From NCBI RefSeq assembly GCF_000817785.2, contig NZ_JTCM02000072.1, forward strand, positions 1 to 32,498: a stretch of 32,498 nt of DNA. Direction: 5' to 3'. Source of the stretch: Hassallia byssoidea VB512170. Its GTDB lineage: Bacteria; Cyanobacteriota; Cyanobacteriia; Cyanobacteriales; Nostocaceae. The notes under the pieces were generated by a model. The model was not told the DNA's origin. It searched no databases and saw nothing but the letters and a program-made list of their open reading frames with translations. The position numbers were made by a program, and so were the translations under genes. This document shows, piece after piece, positions 25,683 through 32,498 of this stretch. Every line of letters starts with the position of its first letter. Position 1 is the first letter of the stretch.

Positions 25683-27068
25683 TTACATTGTGTTGTGATT
25701 GTCTTGGGAATAATTAGAAAAATATTGACGGTATAACTCGCATCTGACTGTAACTTCATCACCTTGTAACTTTACTAGTCCGAGACTATGTAATTTAAAC
25801 CTGGTAACTGTCGGTAAAAGTACACCACTACTACTAGCGACAACCTCTTGCATTGCTGTCCTTAATTCTGGCTGTTGCTGCAAAAGATATTCTAGGTGTT
25901 GCAGATGGTTGCTATAAATTCCTTCGGCGGTAGCTGCTGTTTGCAAAAATTGTGCTAAATTTATCTGTTGAATGGCTATTTTATACAGAGCTAACCGCAC
26001 TAAAAAAGGATGTCCTCCCACCAACACCATTAACTTTTCTACTTCTGTATCGCTCCAATTTAGTTGATGGCGTTGAGCTAAATCCTTTACTTGCTCCTGG
26101 GTAAATTCTGGTAAGTCCGCTACCAAACCGACGTTAAACGGCGATTGATTGATATCTACTGGTACATAGGCTTCAGTCGAGTGTACTATCACCAGTCGGA
26201 GTTTTTTCCAGATATCTCGACGTTTGGCTTCTTCGTGTAAAGCGCGTAATAACCCAAAAAAATCTCTGTAGATTTTGGGATATTCAAATAGCTTATCGAC
26301 TGTCTCTAAGCCTAAAATTAATGGCTGGTTGATTTCGGGAAATAAATAGCGCTCAAAGTAATTTTTACAAGTTTTCATGTAGCCAAAGCGCTGCGCTGAC
26401 TTCCAATGCTCATCAAGTTTTTGCAGCAACTTTTGCTGTAATTCTGGATTTTTGGCGGCGACTTCTTCGGTGACGGTATCGCAAAACCAGCGCAGAAATG
26501 TATTCAAGTTGAAGAACAACTCTTCTTCTGCTAACTGAAAATCTATTGTCACCGTGATATTTCCCTGACTTTCCGCTTGCTGGAGAATTCGCGCCAACAG
26601 CGAAGATTTACCCATGTTTTGCGGTGCTTTGATGCGAATTAGGGAACCAGGTTTTTTGATTTCCTGATAACAACGCTGTTCGATGGGTGGACGTTCTAGA
26701 TAAAAGGGAGAATCTAACGCTACCTCTCCTTCTGGATATTCAAGGGAGGGAGGAAATGAGGGGGATGGGGGGGATGAGGGAGATGGGGGAGAATGATTGA
26801 TGTTTTGTGTTTGTGTATCAGTATAAGTTTCGTCAGGTAGTTCTAAATCCACTATGTCTCGCCACTCCAGCCCCAATTTGTGGCAAATTTCTGTGAAGGT
26901 TGAGAAATAAACAGCTTTACCAGTGACAAAGTTGCTAACAGTAGATTGAGCAATCTCTAAATCTTCAGCTAGTATTCTCTGGCTAATGTAGCCATTTCGT
27001 CGCAGAGCCAATTTTACTTTGGGTAGGCAGTTTGTATGTACTCTCACAGACCTTGACGAGTATGACAT
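25683..27068 (-). CDS. HTH and AAA-like (AAA_35-type) ATPase
   Basis: Residues about 16-75 form a helix-turn-helix of XRE-like type (RILAEDLEIAQSTVSNFVTG then LGLEWRDIVDLEL). A Ser/Pro linker at 90-113 is encoded by simple repeats. The ATPase domain starts EVALDSPFYLERPPIEQRCY and has Walker A KAPQNMGKSSLL (148-159), the Walker B-like PLILGLETVDKLF, LRLVIVHSTEAY (sensor region) and VGGHPFLVRLALYKI. Its C-terminal part resembles the winged-helix end of such ATPases. I recall this architecture as common and uncharacterised in cyanobacteria. It is divergent from a second AAA-like gene, and the HTH suggests it regulates that promoter. The Walker B strand lacks the usual double acidic pair (LETVD), so hydrolysis may be weak. 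Confidence 0.85.
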   Translation of the reverse strand: MSYSSRSVRVHTNCLPKVKLALRRNGYISQRILAEDLEIAQSTVSNFVTGKAVYFSTFTEICHKLGLEWRDIVDLELPDETYTDTQTQNINHSPPSPSSPPSPSFPPSLEYPEGEVALDSPFYLERPPIEQRCYQEIKKPGSLIRIKAPQNMGKSSLLARILQQAESQGNITVTIDFQLAEEELFFNLNTFLRWFCDTVTEEVAAKNPELQQKLLQKLDEHWKSAQRFGYMKTCKNYFERYLFPEINQPLILGLETVDKLFEYPKIYRDFFGLLRALHEEAKRRDIWKKLRLVIVHSTEAYVPVDINQSPFNVGLVADLPEFTQEQVKDLAQRHQLNWSDTEVEKLMVLVGGHPFLVRLALYKIAIQQINLAQFLQTAATAEGIYSNHLQHLEYLLQQQPELRTAMQEVVASSSGVLLPTVTRFKLHSLGLVKLQGDEVTVRCELYRQYFSNYSQDNHNTM

Positions 27069-27134
27069 AGCTGGTTAATCGAAATCACTACAAAATTTAG
27101 CTTACAAGATTAGGTATTTATTTGGTAAAGTCAA

Positions 27135-27178
27135 TTACAACTCCATCACAACTCAATAACAACTCGATAAAAACTTAA
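27135..27178. promoter_or_regulatory. Candidate operator: ACAACTC repeats at 11-bp spacing
   Basis: Three exact ACAACTC copies start at 27137, 27148 and 27159, exactly 11 bp apart, and a degenerate AAAACTT follows at 27170. They sit in the 172-bp gap between the divergent HTH-ATPase and AAA-TPR genes. Phased direct repeats of one helical turn suggest cooperative binding by a repressor or activator on one DNA face. The HTH protein next door is the natural candidate; this is inferred. Confidence 0.6.
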
Positions 27179-27240
27179 CATTCTGGAAATTAAACTCAAG
27201 ATAGGTATCGATGTAATTTTTCTCTATTAAAAACTAAATT

Positions 27241-30200
27241 ATGACGCGAGACTACGAGTATAAAGTTGGTGGTAGTTTGGAAGAAGACGCTCCCAGCTAT
27301 GTAGTGCGACAAGCGGATTCTGAGCTTTACCACGCATTAAAAGCGGGAAAGCTTTGTTACGTTTTTAATTCCCGTCAAATGGGGAAAACGAGTTTGTTAG
27401 TCCGGACGATGAAACGGCTAGAAGCTGATGGCTTTGCTTGTGCTGTGATTGATGTTTCTGGATTGGGTAGCCAAGAAATCACCCTTGAGCAGTGGTACGC
27501 GAGTATTATTGATAGCTTATTAACTGAACTCAATTTTGTTGAACCAGAAGATTTATCTGCATGGTGGGACAAATCTATCGAAATTTCTCCGGTGCGACGT
27601 TTGGGGAAACTTCTCGATGAATTGTTATTGCCAAATATTACCCAAAATATCGTTATTTTTATCGATGAAATAGATAGTATTCTCCGCTTGGATTTTCCGG
27701 CGGATGATTTTTTTGCTTTAATTAGAAGCTGCTATCAAAAACGCTCTTTTAAAGCTGAATATCAGCGGTTGACTTTTGCTTTAGTTGGGGTAGCGACACC
27801 TTCAGATTTAATTAAAGATGAGGAAAGAACGCCGTTTAATATTGGTACAGCAATTCAACTTTATGGTTTTAAAATAGATGAAATTACACCTTTGGCAAGG
27901 GGGTTAGTAGGAAAATTTGAAAATCCCCAAGCTGTAATGCAAGAGGTTTTGGCTTGGACGGGGGGACAGCCTTTATTGACGCAGAAGGTTTGTAATTTGT
28001 TAATTCAGGATTTGAAGAACCCCACCCCCAGCCCCTCCCCGCAAGCGAGGAGGGGAGAAAAAGAGGTGAAAGGATGGATGAAAACAGTTGTGAGAACTGG
28101 GATTATTGATGATTGGGAAGTGCGAGATGAGCAAGAACATTTAAAGACGATACAGGATAGGATTCTTGCTAATGAACTAATTGCTGTGCGCTTGTTGGGG
28201 TTTTATCAGCAAATTTTGCAAAAGGGTGAGATTGCTGTTGATGGAAGTTCAGAACAGATGAGGTTGCGTCTAACTGGGTTGGTCGTAGAACAGCAGCGAA
28301 AGTTAAGGGTTTATAACAAAATTTATGCAAATATTTTTAATTTAATTTGGGTTGAAAAAGAATTAGATAAATTACGTCCTTATGCTGATGCTTTTAAGGC
28401 TTGGGTAGATAGTAAATTTAATGATGATTCGTATTTGTTGCGTGGGGAAGATTTAGAAAAAGCTCGTGTTTGGGCTGATGGGAAAAGTTTGAGCAATGCT
28501 GATTCTCGGTTTTTATCTGCGAGTGTGGAAGCAGAGTTAAATGAGAAAGTTGCGAAAGCGGAAGCGAAAGAAAATAAGGCTTTGGAGGAAGAGAGGAAAG
28601 CGAAACAGCGATTGACAGAGGTAGAAGAAAAAGCGGAATTAGATTTAGAAAAAGCTAATAAAGACTTGATACAAGTCAAAAAAACTACGAAGCGACAGAT
28701 TTACATCGGTATTTTTGTGCTAATGCTATCAATTATTTTAGCTATGGGAGCATTGCTAGTAGCCAGAAAAGCATCTCGATATGCCCGTAACCAAAATTAC
28801 GAGCTAGGACGAGTACTTAGAAACAAAGATGATGTAATCATTGAGTTGAATAACAAAAAACAAGAATTAGCTTTTCTAACTTCCAAGTTAACAAAAGTAG
28901 AAGATGCGTTCATAAATATCACACTAAGAGAAAAAAATACACAACAAAAAGCGCAACATAACATAAAGAAAATAAATAATTTAGAGTATCAAAAGAAATT
29001 AATATATAATAATTTGACATTTCAAAAAAAAAACCTATCACAACTTATAAATCAAAACAAAGAAAAAAATATAGAGCTAAAACAAAAAACTAACGAATTA
29101 TTACAAGAAAAAGAAAAAATATTTGCAGCAAATAATCAGCTTGAGAATTTAAATGAAATGCTTCAGAAAAAAAATACAAAGATAAATGAGATGGAACATC
29201 AGTTTAATGGAGTGAAAGAAGAGTTACAAGATATTTCAATCAAACGTGATAATCTCAAAATGATGATTGATACTTTACTTCAACAACTTGAAGTAATAAC
29301 TGGAGAATTCGCAGGAATACTTAGTTTAAAAGACTCTGAAATTCCAGAGAATTTCAAGCCAAAAATAAGACAAATAAATGATTCCCATAATAAGTTATTA
29401 AAATTGATTTTAGAATATCGTGGATATAATAATGAATCCGCACAGACTTTAACTAATCTTGGAAATGCATCTTTACAACAAGGAAATTATTTAGAATCAT
29501 TAAATTTTTATAAGCAAGCATTTTCTATTTATCGAGGATCAAAAGATAAAACAAAACAAGGAACTGTTCTCAATAATATTGCCACAGTTTATGTGAATTT
29601 AGGTGACTATAAAAAAGCTTTGGAATTGTATAATGAATCTTTAACTATAAGCAGAGAAATAAAATCTCGCAAAAATGAAGGAGTCTTATTGAGTAATATA
29701 GCAGTAGTTTATCGTAAATTAGATAATAATGATAAAGCATTAGAATATTCACTACAATCTTTATCTATTTTTAGAGAAATTAAAGACAGAGATGAGGAAG
29801 CAAGAACTCTCAGCAACATCGGAATAACATATGAGAAAAGAAATGAATATGTTGAAGCATTAAATTATTATAATCAGGCTCTTTCCTTAGTAAAAGAAGT
29901 TGGGAATCGCGCAGAAGAAGGCAAATTACTCAATAACATAGGTGATTTGTACAGTCAGTTAGGCGATAAACAAAAGGCGCTAGATTTTTATCAACAAAGC
30001 TTGATAATTGCACGGTCAATCAGCGACAAAGATTTAGAAGCCATGAATCTGGTAAATATAGGAGTTACTTACCGTACTTTGGGAGATTATAAAGTTGCAA
30101 TAGATTATTTCAATCAAGCACTACAGCTTGACCCCAATAATGCTGATATTTACTACCATCGAGGTATTTCTTATTTATTACAAAAAGGTGGATATGCCAG

Positions 30201-30456
30201 TGGTTTAGACGATATTAGTAAAGCTATGGCAGATTTAAATCAAGTACTAAGGTTGAATCCCAATAATGCTAATGTTTACTACTACAGAGGTCTTATTTAC
30301 ATTTATTTAAAAGAATCTGAAAAGGCTGTAGCAGATTTTCAAAGAGCGGCAAACCTCTATCAGCAAGAAGGTAACATTAGAGATTACGAAAATGCTCAAA
30401 ACGAAATTAAAAAGGCTCAAAACGAAATTAAAAAGATTCAAGGTGGGTCAAGGTAA
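27241..30456 (+). CDS. AAA-like ATPase with membrane segment, coiled coil and TPRs
   Basis: This is a 1071-residue multidomain protein. Residues 1-330: AAA_35-type NTPase starting [20 protein letters not shown], with Walker [10 protein letters not shown] (43-51), Walker [12 protein letters not shown] (136-146), and [15 protein letters not shown] winged-helix region follows, then the linker [20 protein letters not shown] often found before effector repeats. A charged coiled coil (about 425-480) leads to one transmembrane segment at 487-509 ([20 protein letters not shown]). A second long coiled coil spans about 515-690, and seven to eight TPRs fill 733-1055. It would be a membrane-tethered STAND-like switch with ligand-sensing TPRs. 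Residues 261-275 ([15 protein letters not shown]) are repeat-encoded. The coiled-coil/TPR part is notably A-rich in codon use. Confidence 0.88.
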   Translation: MTRDYEYKVGGSLEEDAPSYVVRQADSELYHALKAGKLCYVFNSRQMGKTSLLVRTMKRLEADGFACAVIDVSGLGSQEITLEQWYASIIDSLLTELNFVEPEDLSAWWDKSIEISPVRRLGKLLDELLLPNITQNIVIFIDEIDSILRLDFPADDFFALIRSCYQKRSFKAEYQRLTFALVGVATPSDLIKDEERTPFNIGTAIQLYGFKIDEITPLARGLVGKFENPQAVMQEVLAWTGGQPLLTQKVCNLLIQDLKNPTPSPSPQARRGEKEVKGWMKTVVRTGIIDDWEVRDEQEHLKTIQDRILANELIAVRLLGFYQQILQKGEIAVDGSSEQMRLRLTGLVVEQQRKLRVYNKIYANIFNLIWVEKELDKLRPYADAFKAWVDSKFNDDSYLLRGEDLEKARVWADGKSLSNADSRFLSASVEAELNEKVAKAEAKENKALEEERKAKQRLTEVEEKAELDLEKANKDLIQVKKTTKRQIYIGIFVLMLSIILAMGALLVARKASRYARNQNYELGRVLRNKDDVIIELNNKKQELAFLTSKLTKVEDAFINITLREKNTQQKAQHNIKKINNLEYQKKLIYNNLTFQKKNLSQLINQNKEKNIELKQKTNELLQEKEKIFAANNQLENLNEMLQKKNTKINEMEHQFNGVKEELQDISIKRDNLKMMIDTLLQQLEVITGEFAGILSLKDSEIPENFKPKIRQINDSHNKLLKLILEYRGYNNESAQTLTNLGNASLQQGNYLESLNFYKQAFSIYRGSKDKTKQGTVLNNIATVYVNLGDYKKALELYNESLTISREIKSRKNEGVLLSNIAVVYRKLDNNDKALEYSLQSLSIFREIKDRDEEARTLSNIGITYEKRNEYVEALNYYNQALSLVKEVGNRAEEGKLLNNIGDLYSQLGDKQKALDFYQQSLIIARSISDKDLEAMNLVNIGVTYRTLGDYKVAIDYFNQALQLDPNNADIYYHRGISYLLQKGGYASGLDDISKAMADLNQVLRLNPNNANVYYYRGLIYIYLKESEKAVADFQRAANLYQQEGNIRDYENAQNEIKKAQNEIKKIQGGSR
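28021..28066. repeat. In-frame GC-rich repeat inside the AAA-TPR gene
   Basis: A Pro-rich stretch ([15 protein letters not shown]) is encoded by a C-rich arm followed by a matching G-rich arm: CCCCTCC at about 28032 pairs with GGAGGGG at about 28049. It is the same class of palindromic repeat as at 201-223. It lies in a surface-loop position between the ATPase core and the winged-helix region. Confidence 0.75.
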
Positions 30457-30547
30457 GACTTATATTAAAAATCTAATTGCTGAATGAGCATGATACTACC
30501 AGTAAATTACTGCCTTGACAACATTTTTCATCTCATGTTGGGGAAAT

Positions 30548-30760
30548 GCGATCGCATTTCTTGGCTTGATGGGAAAGTGCGATGCAGAAGCCGCCACCTC
30601 CGGCGATCGCATTTCTTAGGGTTGATGGTAAGGGTGATCGCATTTTTGGTGTTTTGGGGAAAGTGCGAAGCTTGCGCGACGAAAGTCGTTCGCATTTAGG
30701 TTAGTTTGGAGAGAATGCGATCGCCTGCGAGGTTGTTTTAGGATTTGTGCGATCGCATTT
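30548..30760. repeat. HIP1-anchored repeat cluster
   Basis: The motif GCGATCGCATTT, or close variants, recurs at about 30548, 30603, 30639 and 30749, with the spacer TTGATGGGAAAGT or a variant after several of them. Other dispersed modules lie between: GTGCGATGCAGAAGCC...GGCG at 30577-30605 and GCGAAGCTTGCGCGAC... at about 30665-30690. A similar composite occurs at 31926-31988. No gene is supported before 30747. Confidence 0.75.
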
Positions 30761-30887
30761 GACTATACCAGGTAAAGACGGCGATGATGCTCCGTTATAT
30801 TTAGAAAAAAACATCCAACGGGTGCTGAAAAAACTGCAAGAAATGGAAAACACAGAAAACGAAGAAAAACAGGAAAAAGAAGAATGA
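30747..30887 (+). pseudogene. 5'-truncated small ORF coupled to the HicB-like gene
   Basis: A short frame reads RSHLTIPGKDGDDAPLYLEK then NIQRVLKKLQEMENTENEEK and stops at 30887, overlapping the next gene's start as ATGA. The block SHLTIPGKDGDDAP...L looks like the C-terminal half of a HicA-type toxin (GSH...VTVPG), and the position before hicB fits. No ATG exists in this frame: it opens at 30705 after a stop, and only GTG 30747 or TTG 30759 could start it. Upstream is repeat DNA, so the 5' half was probably replaced. A tiny functional gene starting at GTG cannot be excluded. Confidence 0.45.
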
Positions 30888-31111
30888 GCCACTACAGTAT
30901 GGTAATTCAATGGTCGGATGAAGATAAACTTTTTTTAGTACACTTGCCTGAGTTCCCCTGGCAGCAATTTCATACGCATGGTAGGACTTATGAAGAAGCA
31001 GCCAAAAATGGTCAGGAAGTAATTGAGACTTTTGTTGAGATGTTGAAAGAAGAAAATAAACCACTACCAGAACCCAGAATGCTTCCGACAAAACCGTTGC
31101 AAGTTGCGTAA
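30884..31111 (+). CDS. HicB-family antitoxin-like protein
   Basis: The 75-residue protein has the HicB/UPF0150 pattern: YSMVIQWSDEDKLFLVHLPE, then TYEEAAKNGQEVIETFVEML. This is a partially degraded RNase H-like fold that neutralises HicA mRNA interferases. It carries no C-terminal DNA-binding domain, as in many short cyanobacterial members. The ATG overlaps the stop codon of the short upstream frame (ATGA), implying translational coupling. With the presumed toxin truncated, this may be an orphan antitoxin. Confidence 0.85.
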   Translation: MSHYSMVIQWSDEDKLFLVHLPEFPWQQFHTHGRTYEEAAKNGQEVIETFVEMLKEENKPLPEPRMLPTKPLQVA

Positions 31112-31152
31112 GTTAAGTGGGTATTAATGCCAGCAATAATTGTCAATCATGA

Positions 31153-31180
31153 GTGCGATGCAAAAGCCCCACCTTTGGCG
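31153..31180. repeat. Dispersed repeat, second copy of the 30577 module
   Basis: GTGCGATGCAAAAGCC followed by CCACCTTTGGCG closely matches 30577-30605 (GTGCGATGCAGAAGCC, CCACCTCCGGCG). The rest of 31112-31251 holds no gene. Confidence 0.7.
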
Positions 31181-31251
31181 TAATCACTACGCTTTAACTG
31201 AGTTATCCCGTTTGTGATGTTGTATAAATAGCCATAAATCCCTAGATTGAA

Positions 31252-31642
31252 CTACCAACGCTCTAACATCAACCCATCAACATAATCAAAATCTGTATCA
31301 TCTGTTACTAATATCCAACCCTGCTCTAAACATTGCGCCGAAATCCAAACATCATTCATTGGAATTGGTCGTCCCTTCTGTTTCAGCGCCAGTCGGGTTT
31401 TAGCATATACTGCTGCTGTTTCTCGACTTAATGGTAGAACTACACAAGCCTCTATAAACTCCAGATAACGAGGTAAATTTTGTAATGGACGAGTGGAATT
31501 TTCCGCGCCAAAAAGTAACTCTCCCACTACGACGGTAGGCAGAACCACCTCTGGTAATGCTACTACTCGTGAAACGATCGCGCTCGTCCCCATTCAAAAA
31601 ACGCACCGCAACAGAGGTATCCAGGGCAATCTCACCACTCAT
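31252..31642 (-). pseudogene. VapC-type PIN toxin, frameshifted near its start
   Basis: The first 20 residues (MSGEIALDTSVAVRFLNGDE, with the first catalytic Asp in LDTS) are read from ATG 31642. The remainder (AIVSRVVALPEVVLPTVVVG, GELLFGAENSTRPLQN, then PMNDVWISAQCLEQGWILVT and DDTDFDYVDGL) lies in the next frame down to 31252. One extra base within 31579-31583 (CGCGCTCGTC on the plus strand) explains the split. Removing one C would restore GDE-AIVSR. All later PIN acidic residues are present, so the lesion seems recent. The open remnant from ATG 31593 lacks the first catalytic Asp and is probably inactive. The 11-bp overlap with the antitoxin gene confirms the operon. Confidence 0.85.
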
Positions 31643-31868
31643 TCACATCCACCTGCCGACATTCCGTTGCGTAGACACGAAGTGGCTTGTCGTCAGACAT
31701 CGCCTCTTTTAATTCTTCCGCTTCTCTATCACTTAAAATACCTGCAAATTTTGCCAAAGGATGGGTTTTGCGTGTTGCTTTTATTCTATGAAAAAAATCT
31801 AATACCAACTCAACTATATCATCAGGAGCTTGTTCGAGTTCCTGGATCAATTCTTCACGATTTGTCAT
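31632..31868 (-). CDS. VapB-type antitoxin with a repeat-encoded insertion
   Basis: This 78-residue protein begins TNREELIQELEQAPDDIVEL VLDFFHRIK, a pattern of small cyanobacterial antitoxins, continues HPLAKFAGILSDREAEELKE and ends ECRQVDVNEW, the usual C-terminus in front of VapC. Between them, AMSDDKPLRVYAT is encoded by a dispersed repeat at 31669-31703 and is not typical of the family. The stop overlaps the vapC start. It should still bind its toxin through the C-terminal tail, but the toxin gene is frameshifted. Confidence 0.8.
   Translation of the reverse strand: MTNREELIQELEQAPDDIVELVLDFFHRIKATRKTHPLAKFAGILSDREAEELKEAMSDDKPLRVYATECRQVDVNEW
31669..31703 (-). repeat. Dispersed repeat lying in frame inside the antitoxin
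   Basis: Read on the minus strand, GCGATGTCTGACGACAAGCC then ACTTCGTGTCTACGC. The copy at 31957-31988 (plus strand) is GCGATGTCTAACGACAAGCC then TTACGGCTACGC, so the two copies are inverted relative to each other, about 255 bp apart, and differ by 3 bp in length. Confidence 0.85.
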
Positions 31869-31925
31869 GCATTCAATTGTTCTTGACTAGTTCTTTCACG
31901 TTTTCAGTATATCCAAAGTCCCAAA

Positions 31926-31988
31926 GCGATCGCATTTATTGGGTTGAGGGGAGAGTGCGATGTCTAACGACAAGCCTTACGGCTACGC
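31926..31988 (+). repeat. Composite repeat: HIP1 module plus GCGATGTCT module
   Basis: GCGATCGCATTT with TTGGGTTGAGGGGAGAGT matches the module type at 30548. It runs directly into the GCGATGTCT...GGCTACGC module at 31957-31988. The gap 31869-32026 contains these repeats and no gene. Confidence 0.8.
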
Positions 31989-32026
31989 GTTTATTAGGTT
32001 TTGGGATTAGTGCGATCGCGCTTGTT

Positions 32027-32293
32027 TCAGCCTATTTTCTCTAATAGTGCTTCATTGATAACCGTTTGGTAGCCAACCCCTCGTTTTTCTGCTTCTTCTT
32101 TTGCCCAGGCTATGATTTTAGGATGTAATCTGATAGAAATCGGTTCATACTTTTCCTCTTCATCCTTAGCAGGTCGTCCCCGCTTTTTTGGTGTAACCCC
32201 AAACTGATGAGCGATCGCATCTCTGAATTTTTGGTTTTCTTCTGGTGTAACTCGTCTTGCTCTGTCAAAAGGAAACTCAGATTCCTGACTCAT
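32027..32293 (-). CDS. BrnA-like antitoxin (CopG/RHH type)
   Basis: The start at 32293 (MSQESEFPFDRARRVTPEEN) gives an 88-residue protein. The central part is a basic linker (KKRGRPAKDEEEKYEPIS). The C-terminus IRLHPKIIAWAKEEAEKRGV followed by GYQTVINEALLEKIG is the ribbon-helix-helix typical of BrnA antitoxins. These bind BrnT toxin and repress the operon. The gene overlaps the end of the brnT remnant by 17 bp, the normal brnT-brnA order. An ATG at 32329 would add 12 residues inside brnT and is less likely. Confidence 0.85.
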   Translation of the reverse strand: MSQESEFPFDRARRVTPEENQKFRDAIAHQFGVTPKKRGRPAKDEEEKYEPISIRLHPKIIAWAKEEAEKRGVGYQTVINEALLEKIG

Positions 32294-32498
32294 ATTGTTG
32301 ACACTCCCGGATGGTCGCTTTTCTTGCACTAATTAACCTTATTCGCTCACCTCGCATGGTAAAAACAACCACAACAATTGAACCATCTTCGACTTCACCA
32401 ATTGCCCTTGGGCTGAACCTGGACAAAAATGGACAGCCTTCATCCGAAAATGTCGTGGGGGATCGAGGATCTAGTAAACAAGGCTGTCCATTTTTGTC
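32277..32498 (-). pseudogene. BrnT toxin remnant, 5' half replaced by an inverted-repeat element
   Basis: From about 32410 to the stop at 32277 the frame reads SPRAIGEVEDGSIVVVVFTM, RGERIRLISARKATIRECQQ, YESGI. This is the C-terminal half of BrnT RNase toxins (RGE-x-IR-ISARKAT). Upstream, the frame stays open to the window edge but encodes residues unlike BrnT, coming from the inverted-repeat element at 32422-32498. The N-terminal region with the catalytic residues is therefore not visible, and the gene is probably disrupted. Confidence 0.7.
32422..32498. repeat. 19-bp perfect inverted repeat at the window edge
   Basis: GACAAAAATGGACAGCCTT (32422-32440) is perfectly complementary to AAGGCTGTCCATTTTTGTC (32480-32498), with a 39-bp spacer. 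It falls inside the brnT gene. It could be a small MITE, the end of an insertion sequence, or the place where an assembly stops in a repeat. Confidence 0.8.

Noticed and set aside
30484-30699. 71-codon rightward frame after the AAA-TPR gene
   Set aside because: Composed of HIP1-type repeats with no recognisable protein feature or start signal.
31400-31642. 80-residue protein beginning MSGEIALDTSVAVRF
   Set aside because: Only its first 20 residues are PIN-like; the rest is out-of-frame translation after the vapC frameshift.

Overview
The window looks like chromosomal DNA of a filamentous, probably heterocyst-forming cyanobacterium (Nostocales-like). The evidence is the abundance of HIP1 octamers (GCGATCGC), several heptanucleotide STRR arrays, the rplI-dnaB pair, an AarF/ABC1 kinase, CHAT/TPR and AAA-like/TPR proteins, Uma2 proteins and many small toxin-antitoxin loci. 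The assignment rests on sequence style and protein families, not on any search.

Layout. 1-2160 is the 5' part of a secreted TPR-CHAT protein read leftward off the window. 2161-3115 is repeat-rich and non-coding, with an 11-copy, 21-bp palindromic tandem array. 3116-4417 holds an unrecognised protein and a MazEF/PemK-like toxin-antitoxin pair. 4425-5441 is a sulfate-type ABC ATPase (cysA). 5749-6819 is a Uma2 protein preceded by a decayed monooxygenase-like gene. 6962-7888 encodes a phasin-like protein and an FKBP isomerase. 7969-11295 is rplI followed by dnaB, whose Walker A motif is split by a 418-residue intein with a LAGLIDADG endonuclease. 11573-12938 holds glyoxalase II and a small conserved-looking cyanobacterial protein.

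13366-22124 is a glycan-assembly island. Six genes run rightward: GT4, ABC exporter, GT4, GT10-like, and two related GT-A enzymes. A third GT-A enzyme converges on them. They probably build and export a surface polysaccharide or glycolipid. The exporter carries two tandem histidine-kinase-dimerisation-like modules at its C-terminus and no ATPase domain to serve them, which is the most unusual protein architecture here.

22411-25599 holds a small membrane protein, an AarF/UbiB-family kinase and a secreted small protein. 25683-30456 is a divergent pair of AAA-like (AAA_35-type) ATPases, one with an N-terminal HTH and the other with a membrane segment, coiled coil and TPRs. Between them are three exact 11-bp-spaced ACAACTC repeats, a good operator candidate.

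30457-32498 is a repeat-dense zone of decaying toxin-antitoxin genes: a HicB-like antitoxin behind a 5'-truncated partner, a VapBC-type pair whose toxin is frameshifted, and BrnTA with brnT cut by an inverted-repeat element at the window edge. A recurrent theme is dispersed repeats lying in frame inside coding sequence (CHAT protein, TPR ATPase, VapB-type antitoxin, HTH-ATPase linker).
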